From Crossaster papposus (taxonomy: Eukaryota; Echinodermata; Asteroidea; Velatida; Solasteridae): a stretch of DNA of 64,000 bases. A model generated the notes under the pieces. It had not been told where the DNA came from. It saw nothing but the letters and a program-made list of their open reading frames with translations, and did not search any database. A program made the translations under genes and the position numbers. Location: positions 310,001 through 374,000 of the forward strand of contig JBAIAA010000545.1 of assembly GCA_037893245.1 (NCBI GenBank). Reading direction: 5' to 3'. Below, in pieces: positions 10,062-20,730 of the stretch (positions are counted from its first letter, which is position 1; the number at the start of each line of letters is the position of its first letter).

Positions 10062-10839
10062 ATCGAGTTAATGTTCTTTAGAGGTTCTTTACATTTTTTA
10101 TGTAAAATAAGTGTTAAAACAGTTTTTAAGTCGGTACACTTGAGCATTAATTAACCAAAGTATAATGTTAATTCGACCACTCAAATTTTGTGAAGAAAAC
10201 AAATCACTGTGTAAATAGTTTATCAGTAAATAGTTTATTGCATTTTCTGCTTTGCAAGAACTTGTAATATATTTGCTCAATAGAATCTTGTATAATTTAG
10301 ATTTATCTAAATTTAACTGTTTAATTCGTCAGTGTACATTTTATGATCTGTAGAAACTATCCTGTTTGAATGACATTTGATTTATGTATTAAGTGATTCT
10401 TCTTAAAATTCACTCAGGGGACATTTAAATCAGCCAAAATCCTGCCAATTTAAACTCTGTGAAATCCCATGGTCTTTAATTTCTGTAAAGTCGACCTTCA
10501 AATCGAGTGTACAGTTTCAATTTATCCTCAAACAATTTGTCAAGAATTTGGTTTAAATTGTCAACATTTGTATCTGTTAAAATTAGTGCAAAGTTTCATT
10601 ACGTGTGTGATTCCTGTATAATTTTGGAGCAAAACCGAGTGTGAAATTATGTACAAAATCTTGTGAATATTTAATGAGCTAAACTTTAGGGTTCTTGAAA
10701 TCGAGCCCAAATTCTGTGAATATTTAATAAGCTTAACTTTTATATAAAATTATAAAGGAAAAGTTAAGGAATGGACACTTTCCATTTAGTTTTTATGGCT
10801 TTTAGAGTATGGGGACATCCTCTGCCATGCTCGGGCCTG
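10062..10839 (+). other. gypsy-2 3' non-coding region
   Basis: AT-rich, no ORF of note. Its last 250 bases recur at 2405-2654. A purine-rich AAAGGAAAAGTTAAGGAATGG lies about 80 bases before the 3' LTR, but the 20 bases immediately upstream of TGTGAC are not purine-rich, unlike gypsy-3, gypsy-4 and gypsy-5. Confidence 0.6.
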
Positions 10840-11843
10840 TGTGACGGGAAGTGCAAGGACTTAGTGCCAGTTTATGTTATTGTAATTCTAAAGTTTATGA
10901 ATGAACTGTAACCACGGGCAGACATGACCTGTAGTTGCGCGCGCTGGCTGGGCGGAGCTTACCGCTCAGTGACTCGCTGCGTGATTGCACGCGATTGGGT
11001 AACAAAGCCCATATGCTTAAGTACATGTATGTGTTTCACATGGTGTGCGTGTTTACCTGGGTGGTAGACACGTAATATTCATGGTTAGTTGTTCGAGAGC
11101 TGCACGGCAGATAAGACGTAGGTAACTGGTGCTGCGTTTTGTGCGATGCTTATGCGAATCGGTACAAAGCGGTATAGCTGTACATTGTTTACGCAAGCCT
11201 GCATGGTTAATGTGTTGGTGGTACAAAGCTGAGATAGCTAGCTGTACATAGCTGACGCAAGCTGGCATGGTTAATGCGTAGCAGGTGCAAAGCTGTACTG
11301 GTTGTACACAGCTCACTGGGGCATGTAATGCTGACTAGGCACTTGATGCTGACTAGCCACTTGATGCTGACTAGGCACTTGATGCTGACTAGGCACTTGA
11401 TGCTGACTAGGCACTTGATGCTGACTAGGCACTTGATGCTGACTAGGCTTGTGTAATGTTTATGATGGCTTTTGCGTTCTGAACACTGCAGTTATTGTGC
11501 ATTGCTGCTGAGGACCCTAGTATTTAAACAGCCCACTTAATCTCCAATTACTGTGCATTTCTTGATTGTTGTGAATAAATCATCTTTATTGTTCATTGTA
11601 CCGTCAACCCAGTTGTCAAGGAGTCTTTGTTACAGGTTATAGTGTAATTAACAGAGAGTAATCGCAATCATCATAATCGGCGGTATATTTCCTCCAAAAC
11701 GGACCTGCACCCTTAGCCTTTTAGGTCGCTCTGAGTGATCTCTCGTCTAGGGAAGAGCCTTAGGTTGGGAAGATTGTCGTCGCTTTAATAGGTGTCCGAC
11801 TTATCCTAACAGCCTTGGGTTGGCCCGGGGAGTTCCCGCCACA
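10840..11843 (+). repeat. gypsy-2 3' LTR (1004 bp)
   Basis: Near-identical copy of 2655-3658, ending CCGCCACA and followed directly by the duplicated target GTAT (11844-11847). Differences seen include GACGGGAAG for GACGGAAAG, TTAGTTG for TAAGTTG, and CCTTAGG for CCATAGG. Confidence 0.92.
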
Positions 11844-12095
11844 GTATCTTTAATTCATTCTTTTAATGGCTACACCGACATTTCATTATGTCCAGTAACT
11901 TGCCAATATATTTTTATGTGAACTGATATATTTGTATGCCACAAGTAAACTACTTTCATTAAAAAGACCTAATAATGGCACTAGTCTGCAAAGGGTAAAT
12001 GGTCTGCAAATTTACCCTGGTCAAGTGTACAGCTCCTCAAAGGGTTCAACAGAATCATTTACTGAAATCTTGCAAAAAATAAAAAATACCTCTAC

Positions 12096-12386
12096 CTTGA
12101 AGTTCTCATCTCCAGATGTACACTTTTCCTTCAGATAGTTTAGCGCATGTTGTGAAAAGCCCAGTAGAGCATCAATATTTGTGACCCAGGAGCGCAGAGT
12201 AGTCACAGAGGGCAACTTAAAGAGGCTTCGTACATATAATTTTATGTAGGCTCTCGGTGAATAAAAGTGCAATGTTGTGGCGAACCGACGTACTTCCTTT
12301 GCATATTCTGCCATGTGACTACCTATCCTCAACAAGGTTTTCACCAGAGTCAGCTTTGAGCCTAAGTGTGGATAGTACAAGAAAGC
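12096..12386 (-). CDS. P-element/THAP9-like transposase, N-terminal exon, copy 1
   Basis: On the minus strand the exon runs from an acceptor (TATATAAAAACAG, AG at 12387-12388) to a donor (CTTCAAG|GTAGAG, 12096/12095). It is open throughout and encodes KEVRRFATTLHFYSPRAYIK, YVRSLFKLPSVTTLRSW and LLGFSQHALNYLKEK. The FA.TLHFYSP.AY..VR....LPS..TLR.W pattern is typical of THAP9 and P-element transposases, downstream of the THAP domain and before the catalytic domain. It is homologous to copy 2 at 39691-41225, and the exon ends at the corresponding codon. The next exon on the same strand is 1642-2167, which is damaged. A THAP domain was not found nearby. Whether this is a transposon copy or a derived gene is open. 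Confidence 0.75.
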
Positions 12387-12732
12387 CTGTTTTTATATAT
12401 GCATTATCTTTAAATTTAATGCTAAAGGTAAAAGTCCTAAATTCTCTATTTTTTTGGCACACACCCTGAAGACTTGGAGTTCCGTACAGTTATTTCTCTT
12501 TCATTTCTTATATTTCTCCAGTACAAATAAAAATCAAGTTCTGTCAATCTGCATTTAAATGTAGCTCGATTGACTTCAGACCTTCAAACACACAATTTAG
12601 CAAATTTTAAAAACAAAGAAATGAATATCTGGTTTTTCTAAACTAAGTTTGTTTTTTAGAACCGTTTTGTTTTTCTGATGTGTGACATGTAGTGTTTTTA
12701 GGAATCAGTACATGTATTTCTTATAATCTTAC

Positions 12733-12850
12733 TTTCAAAGTGCTCTTCCAAGTTCCAGCACCAAGGCATCTGATGGCATATGCTTGTCTTCTACATGTTC
12801 AAGAAGAGAACTGGCTGTCTCGTGAGCCACAGGAAGGTTGTAGCACTCGA
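12733..12850 (-). CDS. possible upstream exon of P-like copy 1
   Basis: On the minus strand a stretch encoding ETASSLLEHVEDKHMPSDA ends at GAAA|GTAAGATT, a good donor consensus. The open frame meets TGA one codon before the donor, so either the real junction differs or the exon is decayed. It is supported only by position (upstream of the N-terminal exon) and the donor. Confidence 0.25.
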
Positions 12851-12860
12851 CGCTCCTTAA

Positions 12861-13130
12861 AGGCGCTGTCACGCTGTTGCGTATGGCACCAGCGTATGAG
12901 TTGCGTTTTAAAATTCAAAAAATAGTGCATGCGTACAACAAGCCCTCGAAAATACGGAACTGTGCGTACACCTACCGTATTGAACCTATTTGTAGCGTAT
13001 GAGTAGCGTGCGGCCAGCGTATGTCAGCGTATAATCTGCGTATAACCAGCGTATGGCCAGCGTACTCTGTGTATAGTAGCGTATGAGTATCGTATTTGCA
13101 GCGCATGCCCAGCGTGCCGCCTATCACGTG
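12861..13130 (+). repeat. GCGTATG-rich terminal repeat of MADF-bearing element
   Basis: Starts AGGCGCTGTCACGCTGTTGC after CCTTAA, then carries about a dozen imperfect copies of (C)AGCGTATG(AGT) in short spacing. The layout resembles the foldback ends at 18388-19551 (TGGCCCTGTCACAC followed by GCGTGAGTAACG words). I take it as the left end of a DNA transposon. No matching right end was found. Confidence 0.5.
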
Positions 13131-13207
13131 ACAAGTGGCTATATAAGCGGCGGTATTGCAGCATTGCAGCATTACTGTAGTAGACGGCGAGCTATTAACA
13201 TTTCTCA

Positions 13208-13718
13208 TGCCTCCCAAGAAGAAAACATCGTTTACCCGGGGCCGATGAAGAGGCAAGAAGACACCATCATCATCATCCTCATCCAAACGTGATACACCTG
13301 TTGATATGCTGGAGCGACCTATACTGATAATCATGCTGATGATGAGCTAGTTGTTCCTGAGGTTCGTGTGCAATCAAGGTCCCCAAGTCCTAGGTCTCTA
13401 ACTCCTCCTCGTCAATGCTCCTGTGAATCGTCGGCTTCGTCGTCCGTCTCCACCTCCTCCCGCCTGGCTGATGACAAGGGGAAGAAGAAGAAGAAGAAGA
13501 AAAGGGCCAAGAAGAACCCCTGCAACCTCAGCATTGCCGATGAGGAGCTCATGCTTGAGTTTATCTGCGACAACCCTGTGCTGTGGAATGTAAAGATGAC
13601 CGACTACAGGCGGAAAGACAAAAAGGAGAAGATCTAGGAAGACCAAGTTCTGATGGAAAAGACAGCCGCGACCCTCAAGGGCTGGTTTCGGTCATTGCGT
13701 GACACCTACACTCGCCTT
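13208..13718 (+). pseudogene. MADF-domain protein, 5' part (broken; split by gypsy-5)
   Basis: It opens MPPKKKTSFTRGR, runs into TGA at about 13247, and later resumes as SRSPSPRSLTPPRQC with a poly-Lys tract, then LSIADEELMLEFICDNPVLW (start of the MADF fold). A TAG at 13635-13637 sits where Trp is expected (KEKI-stop-EDQ), and GWFRSLRDTYTRL continues in frame. MADF is a Myb/SANT-like DNA-binding fold, and PIF/Harbinger transposons often carry such a protein as their second gene. The reading frame resumes at 28549 with DKKKSGDGAPNLTQRE after the gypsy-5 insertion. There are at least two nonsense codons and one frameshift in this half, so it is a pseudogene. The surrounding GCGTATG repeats suggest it belongs to a DNA transposon, not a host gene. 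Confidence 0.7.
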
Positions 13719-13904
13719 TGTAAAGATGCCGGGTTCATAATGAATATTATAACGGACGCACTTGTTGCAGTGGACTATAAGTCTGACATGTTTTATTCCA
13801 GTACTCAGAAGTTGTGTAAAGACTAGACTCTATTCCAGTCAGCTTAATAACATAAAGGGCGCCATCCATTGTTAGTACATTTACATACAATGAGATATGT
13901 TACA
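13719..13904 (-). repeat. gypsy-5 3' LTR
   Basis: Near-identical to 28368-28543 except for a 10-base difference around TTAGTACATTTACATACAAT. Begins TGTAAAG and ends GTTACA on the plus strand. The adjacent 13905-13915 (TCCTCTTTCTT) is the polypurine tract read from the other strand. Confidence 0.88.
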
Positions 13905-14246
13905 TCCTCTTTCTTAAGATAACGTCCACAGAAGTTTTTTTCTTGTTTTTTTTTTTTTTTTTTTTAAACGCTAAACTTTCTCTTTAACTTTTAACTTTCT
14001 TTAACTTTCAATTTTGAAGAGCTACGTCAAACAATTTAACCATGAGCACTTTAGAACTGTTTTCTAGCTTAATCAGAAATGTTCAAGGCAATTGGTACAT
14101 TTTTAATGAAATAAAAACAATAGTAACTATGCGATTAGACTTGTAGTTTTCATTAAACTGGTCGTTTTGTTTTGGATGGGTTCCTGCAAAACAGTAGTAT
14201 GGGCAATTTACTTAAATCACTGTGAATTAGAATGGTATCTGTAACT
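13905..14246 (-). other. gypsy-5 3' non-coding region
   Basis: AT-rich with a long T run near 13940-13966. No coding potential; it lies between the integrase stop and the polypurine tract. Confidence 0.6.
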
Positions 14247-17230
14247 TTACAAGGACAGTTTATTTGGTTTGTTGACAACTCTGCCTGAACGTGTTACATA
14301 TGGTTGTTCGTTGTGAGTTCCTTGCATATTGTAGAGGTTATGTGGTTTTTCTCTGTTGACAGTGTGTTGGGATGGCTGCGGAACTGGTTGTGGAACTGGT
14401 TGCGGAGCTAGTTGCAGAGCTGGTTGCAGAGCTGGTTGTGGAGCTGGTTGCGTAGCTGATTGCGTAGTTGGTTGCGGAGCTGGTTGCACAGTGTCCTGTG
14501 AAAAGGTAACTCTCTTTTTCACAGGTTCTACATCTTGGAGATATCTGCGGTTCCTGCGTAGGATACTCCCATTGGGAGTCGTCACAAGGTAAGATCTTGG
14601 CTCGGAACATTCCTGCTGGACAGTGGCTGGTGTCCAGAGTCCGGTGACGTGGTTTTGTACCCGAATGGCTTGACCGGGCACAAGTGGGGGTAAGTCACGT
14701 GTGTGATTGTTGTAGTTAGTTTTCTGTTTGTCCTGTCTATATTGTAGACGGTTGTGAATGTTGTCCCGCAGGGCTGAAGTGTTTCGGATTCGCAGTGGCA
14801 GGTTAGCCTGTACCTTCCTACCATAGAGTAACTCGGCTGGACTGGGAATGACACTGTCTACTGGTGTTGTGCGTATGCACAGTAGTGCCATGTCGATGTC
14901 CTGACCGCTGGCTTTAGCTTTCTTCAGTGTATTCTTAACAGTCTGAATGGAACTTTCAATGAATCCATTAGACTGGGGGTAGTGGGGAGACGATGTCGTA
15001 TGTGTGAATCCCCAGGTGTTCGCGAAGTTCTTGTATTGGGATGAATCAAAGTGAGGGCCATTATCACTTATGATTTTTTCAGGTATGCCTTGTTCAGCAA
15101 ACAGTCCTCTGGTTGCTTTTACTACAGCCTCGCTGGTGCAGTGAAGTGGCATCTTGCGGATGAAAGGACATTTTGAGTAATAGTCTGCCACTATCAGGTA
15201 GTTGTCACCATTGAAGTGGAAGAGGTCAGTACCCAAAATTTGCAATGGCCGATTGGGTATTTCATGCGGCATGAGAGTTTCCTTTGTCTGAGATCGCTGG
15301 TATTGTTGGCAGGTTGAACACTGCTTCACACACTCTTCAATGTGTGCATTGATGTCAAGCCAGTAGACAGAGTCTTTGGCCCGAAGCTTGGTTTTCTCCA
15401 TCCCCTGGTGTCCCTCATGTAGCTTTGACAGTTTGTATCTTTGCATACTGCCGGGTATGAACACGCGTTCTCCTTTTAGGAGTAGTCCATTTTCAACGGA
15501 GAGTTCATCACGGAATGACCAATACGGACGGAGCGGTTTGGGCAGGTCTTTCATTTTGTCTGGCCAACCAGCGACGATCGTTTCTTGGAGCTCAGCGAGT
15601 GTTTCTTATCTAGCTGTCTCGTACCTGATCTGACTGAGACGTCCTTCAGAGAACTGCATGAAGTGGATTTGCAGATCCAGGTGTATGTGTGAGTGCCTCG
15701 TGCTTGATAGTCGAGACAGTCCATCAGCAAGCACCATTTCCTTGCCTGGGCGATACGCGATTTTGAGATCATATGGCTGTAAACGCATCAACATGCGCTG
15801 GAGTCGGGGAGGTGCTGAGCGAAGTGGCTTTTGGTGAATCATCTCGAGCGGCTTGTGATCGGATTCAACAGTGAAGTGCTTTCCATACACATACGTATGG
15901 AACCTCTCGCAGCCGAAGACTACTGCGAGTAGTTCGCGCTCGATGTTGGCATAGCGTTGCTCCGTTTCGCTGAGCGACTTGGACGCAAACGCGATCGGTT
16001 TACTGTCCTGGAGTAGTGCTGCCCCAAGTCCACGGGAGGATGCATCCACCTGTATGACTGTGTCTTTGCTTGGATCGAAGAACGTCAGGGTCGTTTCTTC
16101 GCAGACAAGGTCTTTCACCCTGTCATATGCTTGTTGGTGGGATGCAGACCATGTGAATTCTGCATCTTTCTTGAGCAGCATGCGGAGGTTGGCAGTATGG
16201 TCAGAGAGCCGTGGAATGAATGGGCTCAGGTACGTGACCATCCCGAAAAAATTCCTGTAGTTCCGTTTTGTTTTGCGGAGGTTCCAGGCTTTTGATGTCA
16301 TTGACTTTGCCTGGGTCAGGGCGCACTCCATGCTGGTCATAGACCATGCCAAAAAACATGATCTGGGGGGTTTTGACAGCGCATTTTAATTTCTGGCTGT
16401 TAAACATGGGTCCGTTTTTGGCTGCAACATTCATCAGATTGTGCAGGTGGCGATCATGTTCTTGTTCAGTTTTGCCGAAAACGATAATGTCGTCAGCAAT
16501 ACCGATGGTACCAGGGCAGCTATCGAGGATCTGATCCATTTTGTGTTGGAAGATGTCCTGGCTTACGACTAGTCCGAATGGCATTCTGTTGTAGCAGTAC
16601 CGTCCAAATGGACTATTGAATGTGGTGAGGATTGAACTTTCCTCATCCAGTTTGACAGACCAATAACCATTTTTGGCATCGAGCCTACTGAAGTATTTGG
16701 CTCCAGCTAACTTGTGCGTGATCTCTTCAACGGTAGGCGTTTTGTGATGACTGCGCTTGATTTCAGCATTCAAGTCCTTGGGGTCAAGGCAGATGCGAAG
16801 TTTTTCCGTTTGCTCGTCGCGACACTGTCAAACTGCTTACCCAGTCAGTGGGTTCTGTCACTTTGCGTATGACACCCTGCTTCTCCATGCTATTGATTTC
16901 GGTTTTCAATTAATCTCGGATGTGGATTGAGCATTTGCGAGGTGCATGAATCTTGGGCATGGCATTATCCCTAAGCACAATGTGGTAAGTCACGGGAACT
17001 CCCAAGTCCAATAATTGCAGGACCTTCAGAGTCCACGATGTAGAACTCTGTTACAAACCATTTGCCCTCGTTGTATCTACATGGAAGCGTAATGGAACCA
17101 TGCTGGGGAATCCTAGTTCCATTGTAAGCTGCGAGGGTCGTGTTTAAGTTGTTAACACAGTCTTTCTTGGGAAGACCTTCTGCATCCAGTTTTGTAGGGT
17201 ACATGCGCCTGAACGGGTATTGCCCTGTGC
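14247..17230 (-). pseudogene. pol: gypsy-5 Pol (several frameshifts and stops)
   Basis: Read on the minus strand, fragments in order are: protease VRAKVDTGAQGN (about 17220-17260) running into a frameshift near 17213; RT beginning EINSMEKQGVIRKVTEP (about 16850-16900, with stops around it); RT core AGAKYFSRLDAKNGYWSVKL and GIADDIIVFGK (16201-16773); RNase H IQVDASSRGLGAALLQ and ESDHKPLE (15606-16352); then integrase, open over 435 codons (14247-15554) with HEGHQGMEKTK, CSTCQQYQRS, LGTDLFHFNGD, IISDNGPHFDS and SNGFIESSIQTVK. The C-terminus carries a PQPAPQP low-complexity run and ends VTRSGRVVNKPNKL. The ADD form of the RT box is common in Mag-type elements. Breaks at about 17213, 16800-16950, 16230 and 15600 make it non-functional, although the integrase frame survives. 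Confidence 0.85.
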
Positions 17231-18238
17231 TCCTGTGTCCACCTTTGCTCGAATGTTCACTAAGGTGGAGTCGCGTTTCACTTGCACATATGTGATAACC
17301 TCGTTGCGAGTGTCAGTCTGGCTGATGACACTTATGTTTGACACGCGTATGGAGTGTAATGTCAGGTTATCAAATTGTTCATCCAGTTGATTTTGTTCAT
17401 CTGGCTGCTCGATGGTGGTCACACTCTTTTGTTGCGGTCTAGCTGTGCGCAATCTTGATCTGAGCTGACCGCGTTGTCCTTTTCTTGAGCGAGATTGCGA
17501 GCGCGATCGGTTGTCGTGACTGGGGCGCTCTGTGTCAGAGTATCGACAAACTTGTTCCCAGTGGTTTGGCTTTTTGCATTTCCGGCATGTGGATTTGTAT
17601 GCCGGGCAGTTCTCCCTGCGCCTGAAAGAGTGATGACCTCCACAGTTGCGACATGTGTTGGATTTGCGGACCTCATGCACAGGGACATCCGTACCCTGTA
17701 CGCGTGCAAGTTCCTTCATATGGGTGACAGATGCCTCATATGTGCGGCCTTGTTCAGTCGCTTGGTCAAGCGTGAGGGTCTTTGGTTTACTCAGTAGCTT
17801 TTTCTGCAGCTCATGGTTACATGTTCCTGCGATGAGCTGGTCAACAATCCTGTCTTTCAACTCATGGTCATCTCTGAAGTCGCATTTGTAAGCCTGGAGC
17901 TTTAGTCGGGATATGAAATCATCAATGCCCTCTTTCTCTTTCTGTGTGAATTTCTGGAGAAAGAGTCTGGCGACACGGAAGTTCTGCTTTGGTTTGATCT
18001 GCAGTTCAAATTGTTCCCAGACTTTTGCAGGATTTTTCTGTTCCTCTGATTCTAAGCCCCAGGAGTTATACAACTTGAGTCCTTGGGTGCCCATGAAAGG
18101 AAGAATGTGGTCCACTTGGCGACCGACCTCAACGTTCTTTATAGCAAAGTACATGTCACACTGTTGCTTGAACAGCTTGATAGCATTTGCCTGGTCTGGG
18201 TGAGACCAATCCATGCGAGGAATATATGACTCCGTCAT
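17144..18238 (-). CDS. gag: gypsy-5 Gag (reads into protease start)
   Basis: 364 codons on the minus strand from ATG 18238. The capsid region contains AIKLFKQQCDMYFAIKNV and FLQKFTQKEKEGIDDFISRL, typical of retrotransposon Gag of the Mag/K02A2.6 type. Near residues 195-230 there are two Cys/His clusters: CRNCGGHHSFRRRENC and CRKCKKPNHWEQVC. A basic RS-rich linker follows, then the protease start VDTGAQGN in the same frame, so Gag and Pol were probably one continuous ORF originally, as in related Mag-clade elements. The frame breaks just after the protease motif. Leader sequence (18239-18387 and 19555-19867, plus a short piece at 28347-28354) lies upstream, interrupted by the foldback element and gypsy-4. 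Confidence 0.85.
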   Translation of the reverse strand: MTESYIPRMDWSHPDQANAIKLFKQQCDMYFAIKNVEVGRQVDHILPFMGTQGLKLYNSWGLESEEQKNPAKVWEQFELQIKPKQNFRVARLFLQKFTQKEKEGIDDFISRLKLQAYKCDFRDDHELKDRIVDQLIAGTCNHELQKKLLSKPKTLTLDQATEQGRTYEASVTHMKELARVQGTDVPVHEVRKSNTCRNCGGHHSFRRRENCPAYKSTCRKCKKPNHWEQVCRYSDTERPSHDNRSRSQSRSRKGQRGQLRSRLRTARPQQKSVTTIEQPDEQNQLDEQFDNLTLHSIRVSNISVISQTDTRNEVITYVQVKRDSTLVNIRAKVDTGAQGNTRSGACTLQNWMQKVFPRKTVLTT

Positions 18239-18387
18239 TGTGATATCTGGGAAACAGTTACAGCTATCAGTTCACGTGCGAAACACCACTACGACAAAAC
18301 GGCTGATAAGGAGACTAGCAAAATACCTCGTGCGTAGCGACGTGTATAGAGCTCGCGTTGTCAGCGTGTATAAAAGGGCGACCGTTA

Positions 18388-19551
18388 TGGCCCTGTCACA
18401 CCAGAAAATTTTAGGCCAACGCGTGAGTAACGTGTTGTAATTTTGGCAACACGTTGGCAAACGCTGACCAACGCTAGGCCAGCGTTAGCAACACGCTGAG
18501 CGCGTTACTCACGCGCTGGGACATGCTGTTACACGCTGAGGAAAAAATATTTTTTTCAACATACATACAATTTCCAGCGTTTGCCAGCGTGTGACTGCAC
18601 ACGCTGGCGGAGCGTTGGAGGTTTGTTACTCACGCGTCGAACACGCTAGACGATCGTTATCAACCCGCTACTCACACGCTGGCGCACGCTGGCGTACGCT
18701 GGCGTATTCTGGCGACACGCTGGTTATGGCCCTGTCACCCCAGAACGTTTTAGGCCAATGCATGAGTAGCGCGTTAAAAATAGTTGATACGCTGGCAATC
18801 GCTGAACTTTCACAGAAAAAGTCAAGTGGAACCGTGATTTCAGCATGTCCATACAGGTTGATAACGGGTTCATAGCGTATGCCAGCGCGTGAGTATCGTG
18901 TGAGGAACGCGCTCAGCGTGTGAGGAACGTATCACTGATTTATAGTAAAAATACGACAGCGGGTCGCCAGCGTGTGAGTAGTGGGTTGGTAACGTTCGTC
19001 TAGCGCGTTTGACGCGTGAGTAACGACCATCCTGCGCGCCGCCAGCGTGTGCAGTCACACGCTGGCAAACGCTGAAAATTTTAGGTATGTTGAAAAATGT
19101 ATTTTTGCCTCAGCGTGTGACAGCGTGTTCCAGCGTGTGGGTAACGCGCTTAGCGTGTTGCGAACGCTGGCCTAGCGTTGGTCAACGTTTACCCGCGTGT
19201 TACCGAAATTCCAACACGTTGGCCTAAAACGTTCTGGTGTGACAGGGCCATTAGTGTAGTAGCGCGTCTGCTTTTTATACAACTAATCATGTGGTCGTTG
19301 CAGTACGCTGGCGCGCGTTGGAACGCGCTACTCACGCGCTGGGCAGTCGTTCATCAGTCGTCGAGCGCGTTACTAACGCGTTACTCACGCGCTGGCGAAC
19401 GCTATGAACCCGTTAAAAACGCGTTATGGACACGCTGAAATCACGGTTCCACTTGACTTTTTCTGTGGAAGTTCAGCGTTTGCCAGCGTATCAACTATTT
19501 TTAACGCGCTACTCACGCGTTGGCCTAAAACGTTCTGGTGTGACAGGGCCA
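18388..19551. repeat. interleaved foldback DNA element(s), TTA-flanked
   Basis: Four related termini TGGCCCTGTCAC(A/C)CCAG...TTTTAGGCCAA are present: two forward (from 18388 and 18727) and two reversed (ending 19250 and 19551). Each is bordered on the outside by TTA. The left arm 18388-18718 pairs best with 18957-19250, and 18727-18885 pairs best with 19395-19551, so the two pairs interlock. The arms are built of short words such as GCGTGAGTAACGC and CAGCGTGT. TTA as a 3-bp target duplication would suit PIF/Harbinger-type mobilisation. No ORF in it is convincing. Confidence 0.75.
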
Positions 19552-19554
19552 TTA

Positions 19555-19867
19555 ATTACCGATCGAAATAACAACGTTAACTAGTCCAAAAGTTTAGAAC
19601 AGTATTTATGCACCACTGTCGTCCAAGGCGATGCACTGGGCAGTGAAGCTACTGTTTGTGTCTGTTTATGAAAAGACTTACAGTTGTTTGTCCATCATTC
19701 GCGATTTTGAGTTCACGTTTCAAGCGGCAATGAGGGGCGAATTTTCCACAACACGCACATTGCGTTCGCACAGCGTGGTTTTGATCGTCCGTTTGTTGCA
19801 CAATTCAGCAAAATAAGGCAGTAAATTGCCACTACTGACGACTATTCAATAGTCTGTGAGTTCGTTT
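19555..19867 (-). other. gypsy-5 5' leader segment
   Basis: Non-coding. It lies between the foldback element and gypsy-4 and is part of the gypsy-5 leader by position. The GTTT at 19864-19867 is the left copy of the gypsy-4 target duplication. Confidence 0.6.
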
Positions 19868-20551
19868 TGAAGTATGCGCGGGGTTGCGCCTCGAGGTGAA
19901 TTAGGGTCTCGTTGGGGCGAGGATTACGCGAACACTCTTCGCTGCAGAAGTGCATACATACACACACCGGAGATCACTATCAACATCGTTTTATTGATTA
20001 ATTGGGTCCCAATCGATGAACAGACTCAGAGCATGAAGTTGAAAGGGATGAGGCAGCCAGTCGCGGCACCAAGGCTGAATGGGATTTACATCCTTCACAA
20101 TCATTCATTCAGCTACGAGAGTTTACGCAGTCTCAAGGCTTAAGTCATGAGGGAAGAACCAACTCCCTCCCAATTCTCTCCTGACCTAGAACTAGTTCCG
20201 GATCCCGGTCCCGCGAAACCTGGTCACCGCTGTCTAGTTTACCTCTCCCATCGGTCCCTTACAATAACCATTTATACATTACACTAAAGGAACTTAGTAA
20301 TCTGTTATAATATACAAGTATATAAAATACATGAAATACCCCCCCTTTCTGAGTTGAAACAATACCTAAAGTCGCCCTATATATCCTTACTCCAAAACCC
20401 GAATGCAGATCACTCTGTCGCATGGATACACGTTCTATTATTAGAAGTAGGCAAGCAATCTGACAATAACGGTGGTCGGACGAGCGCCATCTATTGACCA
20501 AATTTATGAATCAATTCTTAATACATGTAATTACAAAACTGTTTCACCACA
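19868..20551 (-). repeat. gypsy-4 3' LTR (684 bp)
   Basis: On the minus strand TGTGGTGAAACAG...CGCGCATACTTCA. The copy at 27663-28346 ends CATACTACA. Besides that end base, the only other difference seen is CTAGTTTACC (about 20234) against CTAGCTTACC (about 28033). Confidence 0.92.
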
Positions 20552-20730
20552 AACTCCCCTACTTAATTGATCTACTCCCGGAGATCACTTGAATCCAAAC
20601 CTTGTAACTATTTTAACAACACTATAACAAGTTAAATTCTGTTTAAGTTTTTGTAAACAACTTTACCTTTAAGAATTAATACAATTAGACAAACTCCTCC
20701 GGTCTTGCCAGTTTTGGTACGTACCACCGA
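20552..20730 (-). other. gypsy-4 3' non-coding region and polypurine tract
   Basis: No ORF. The polypurine tract read on the minus strand (AAGTAGGGGAGTT) directly abuts the 3' LTR. Confidence 0.65.

Larger units (their letters stand above)
2252..11843 (+). mobile_element. gypsy-2: Ty3/gypsy LTR retrotransposon with a tandem-LTR left end
   Basis: The element is flanked by the 4-bp target duplication GTAT (2248-2251 and 11844-11847) and sits in the intron of P-like copy 1. The order is: partial LTR 2252-2404, fragment of internal 3' end 2405-2654, full LTR 2655-3658, PBS 3661, gag, pol, zinc-finger ORF, 3' non-coding, full LTR 10840-11843. The two full LTRs are both 1004 bp, begin TGTGACGG and end CCGCCACA, and differ at only a handful of positions that I could see. 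The left part is the signature of an LTR-internal-LTR-internal-LTR array that later lost most of its first unit. Pol carries a nonsense codon and a frameshift, so the copy is not intact despite its young LTRs. Confidence 0.9.
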
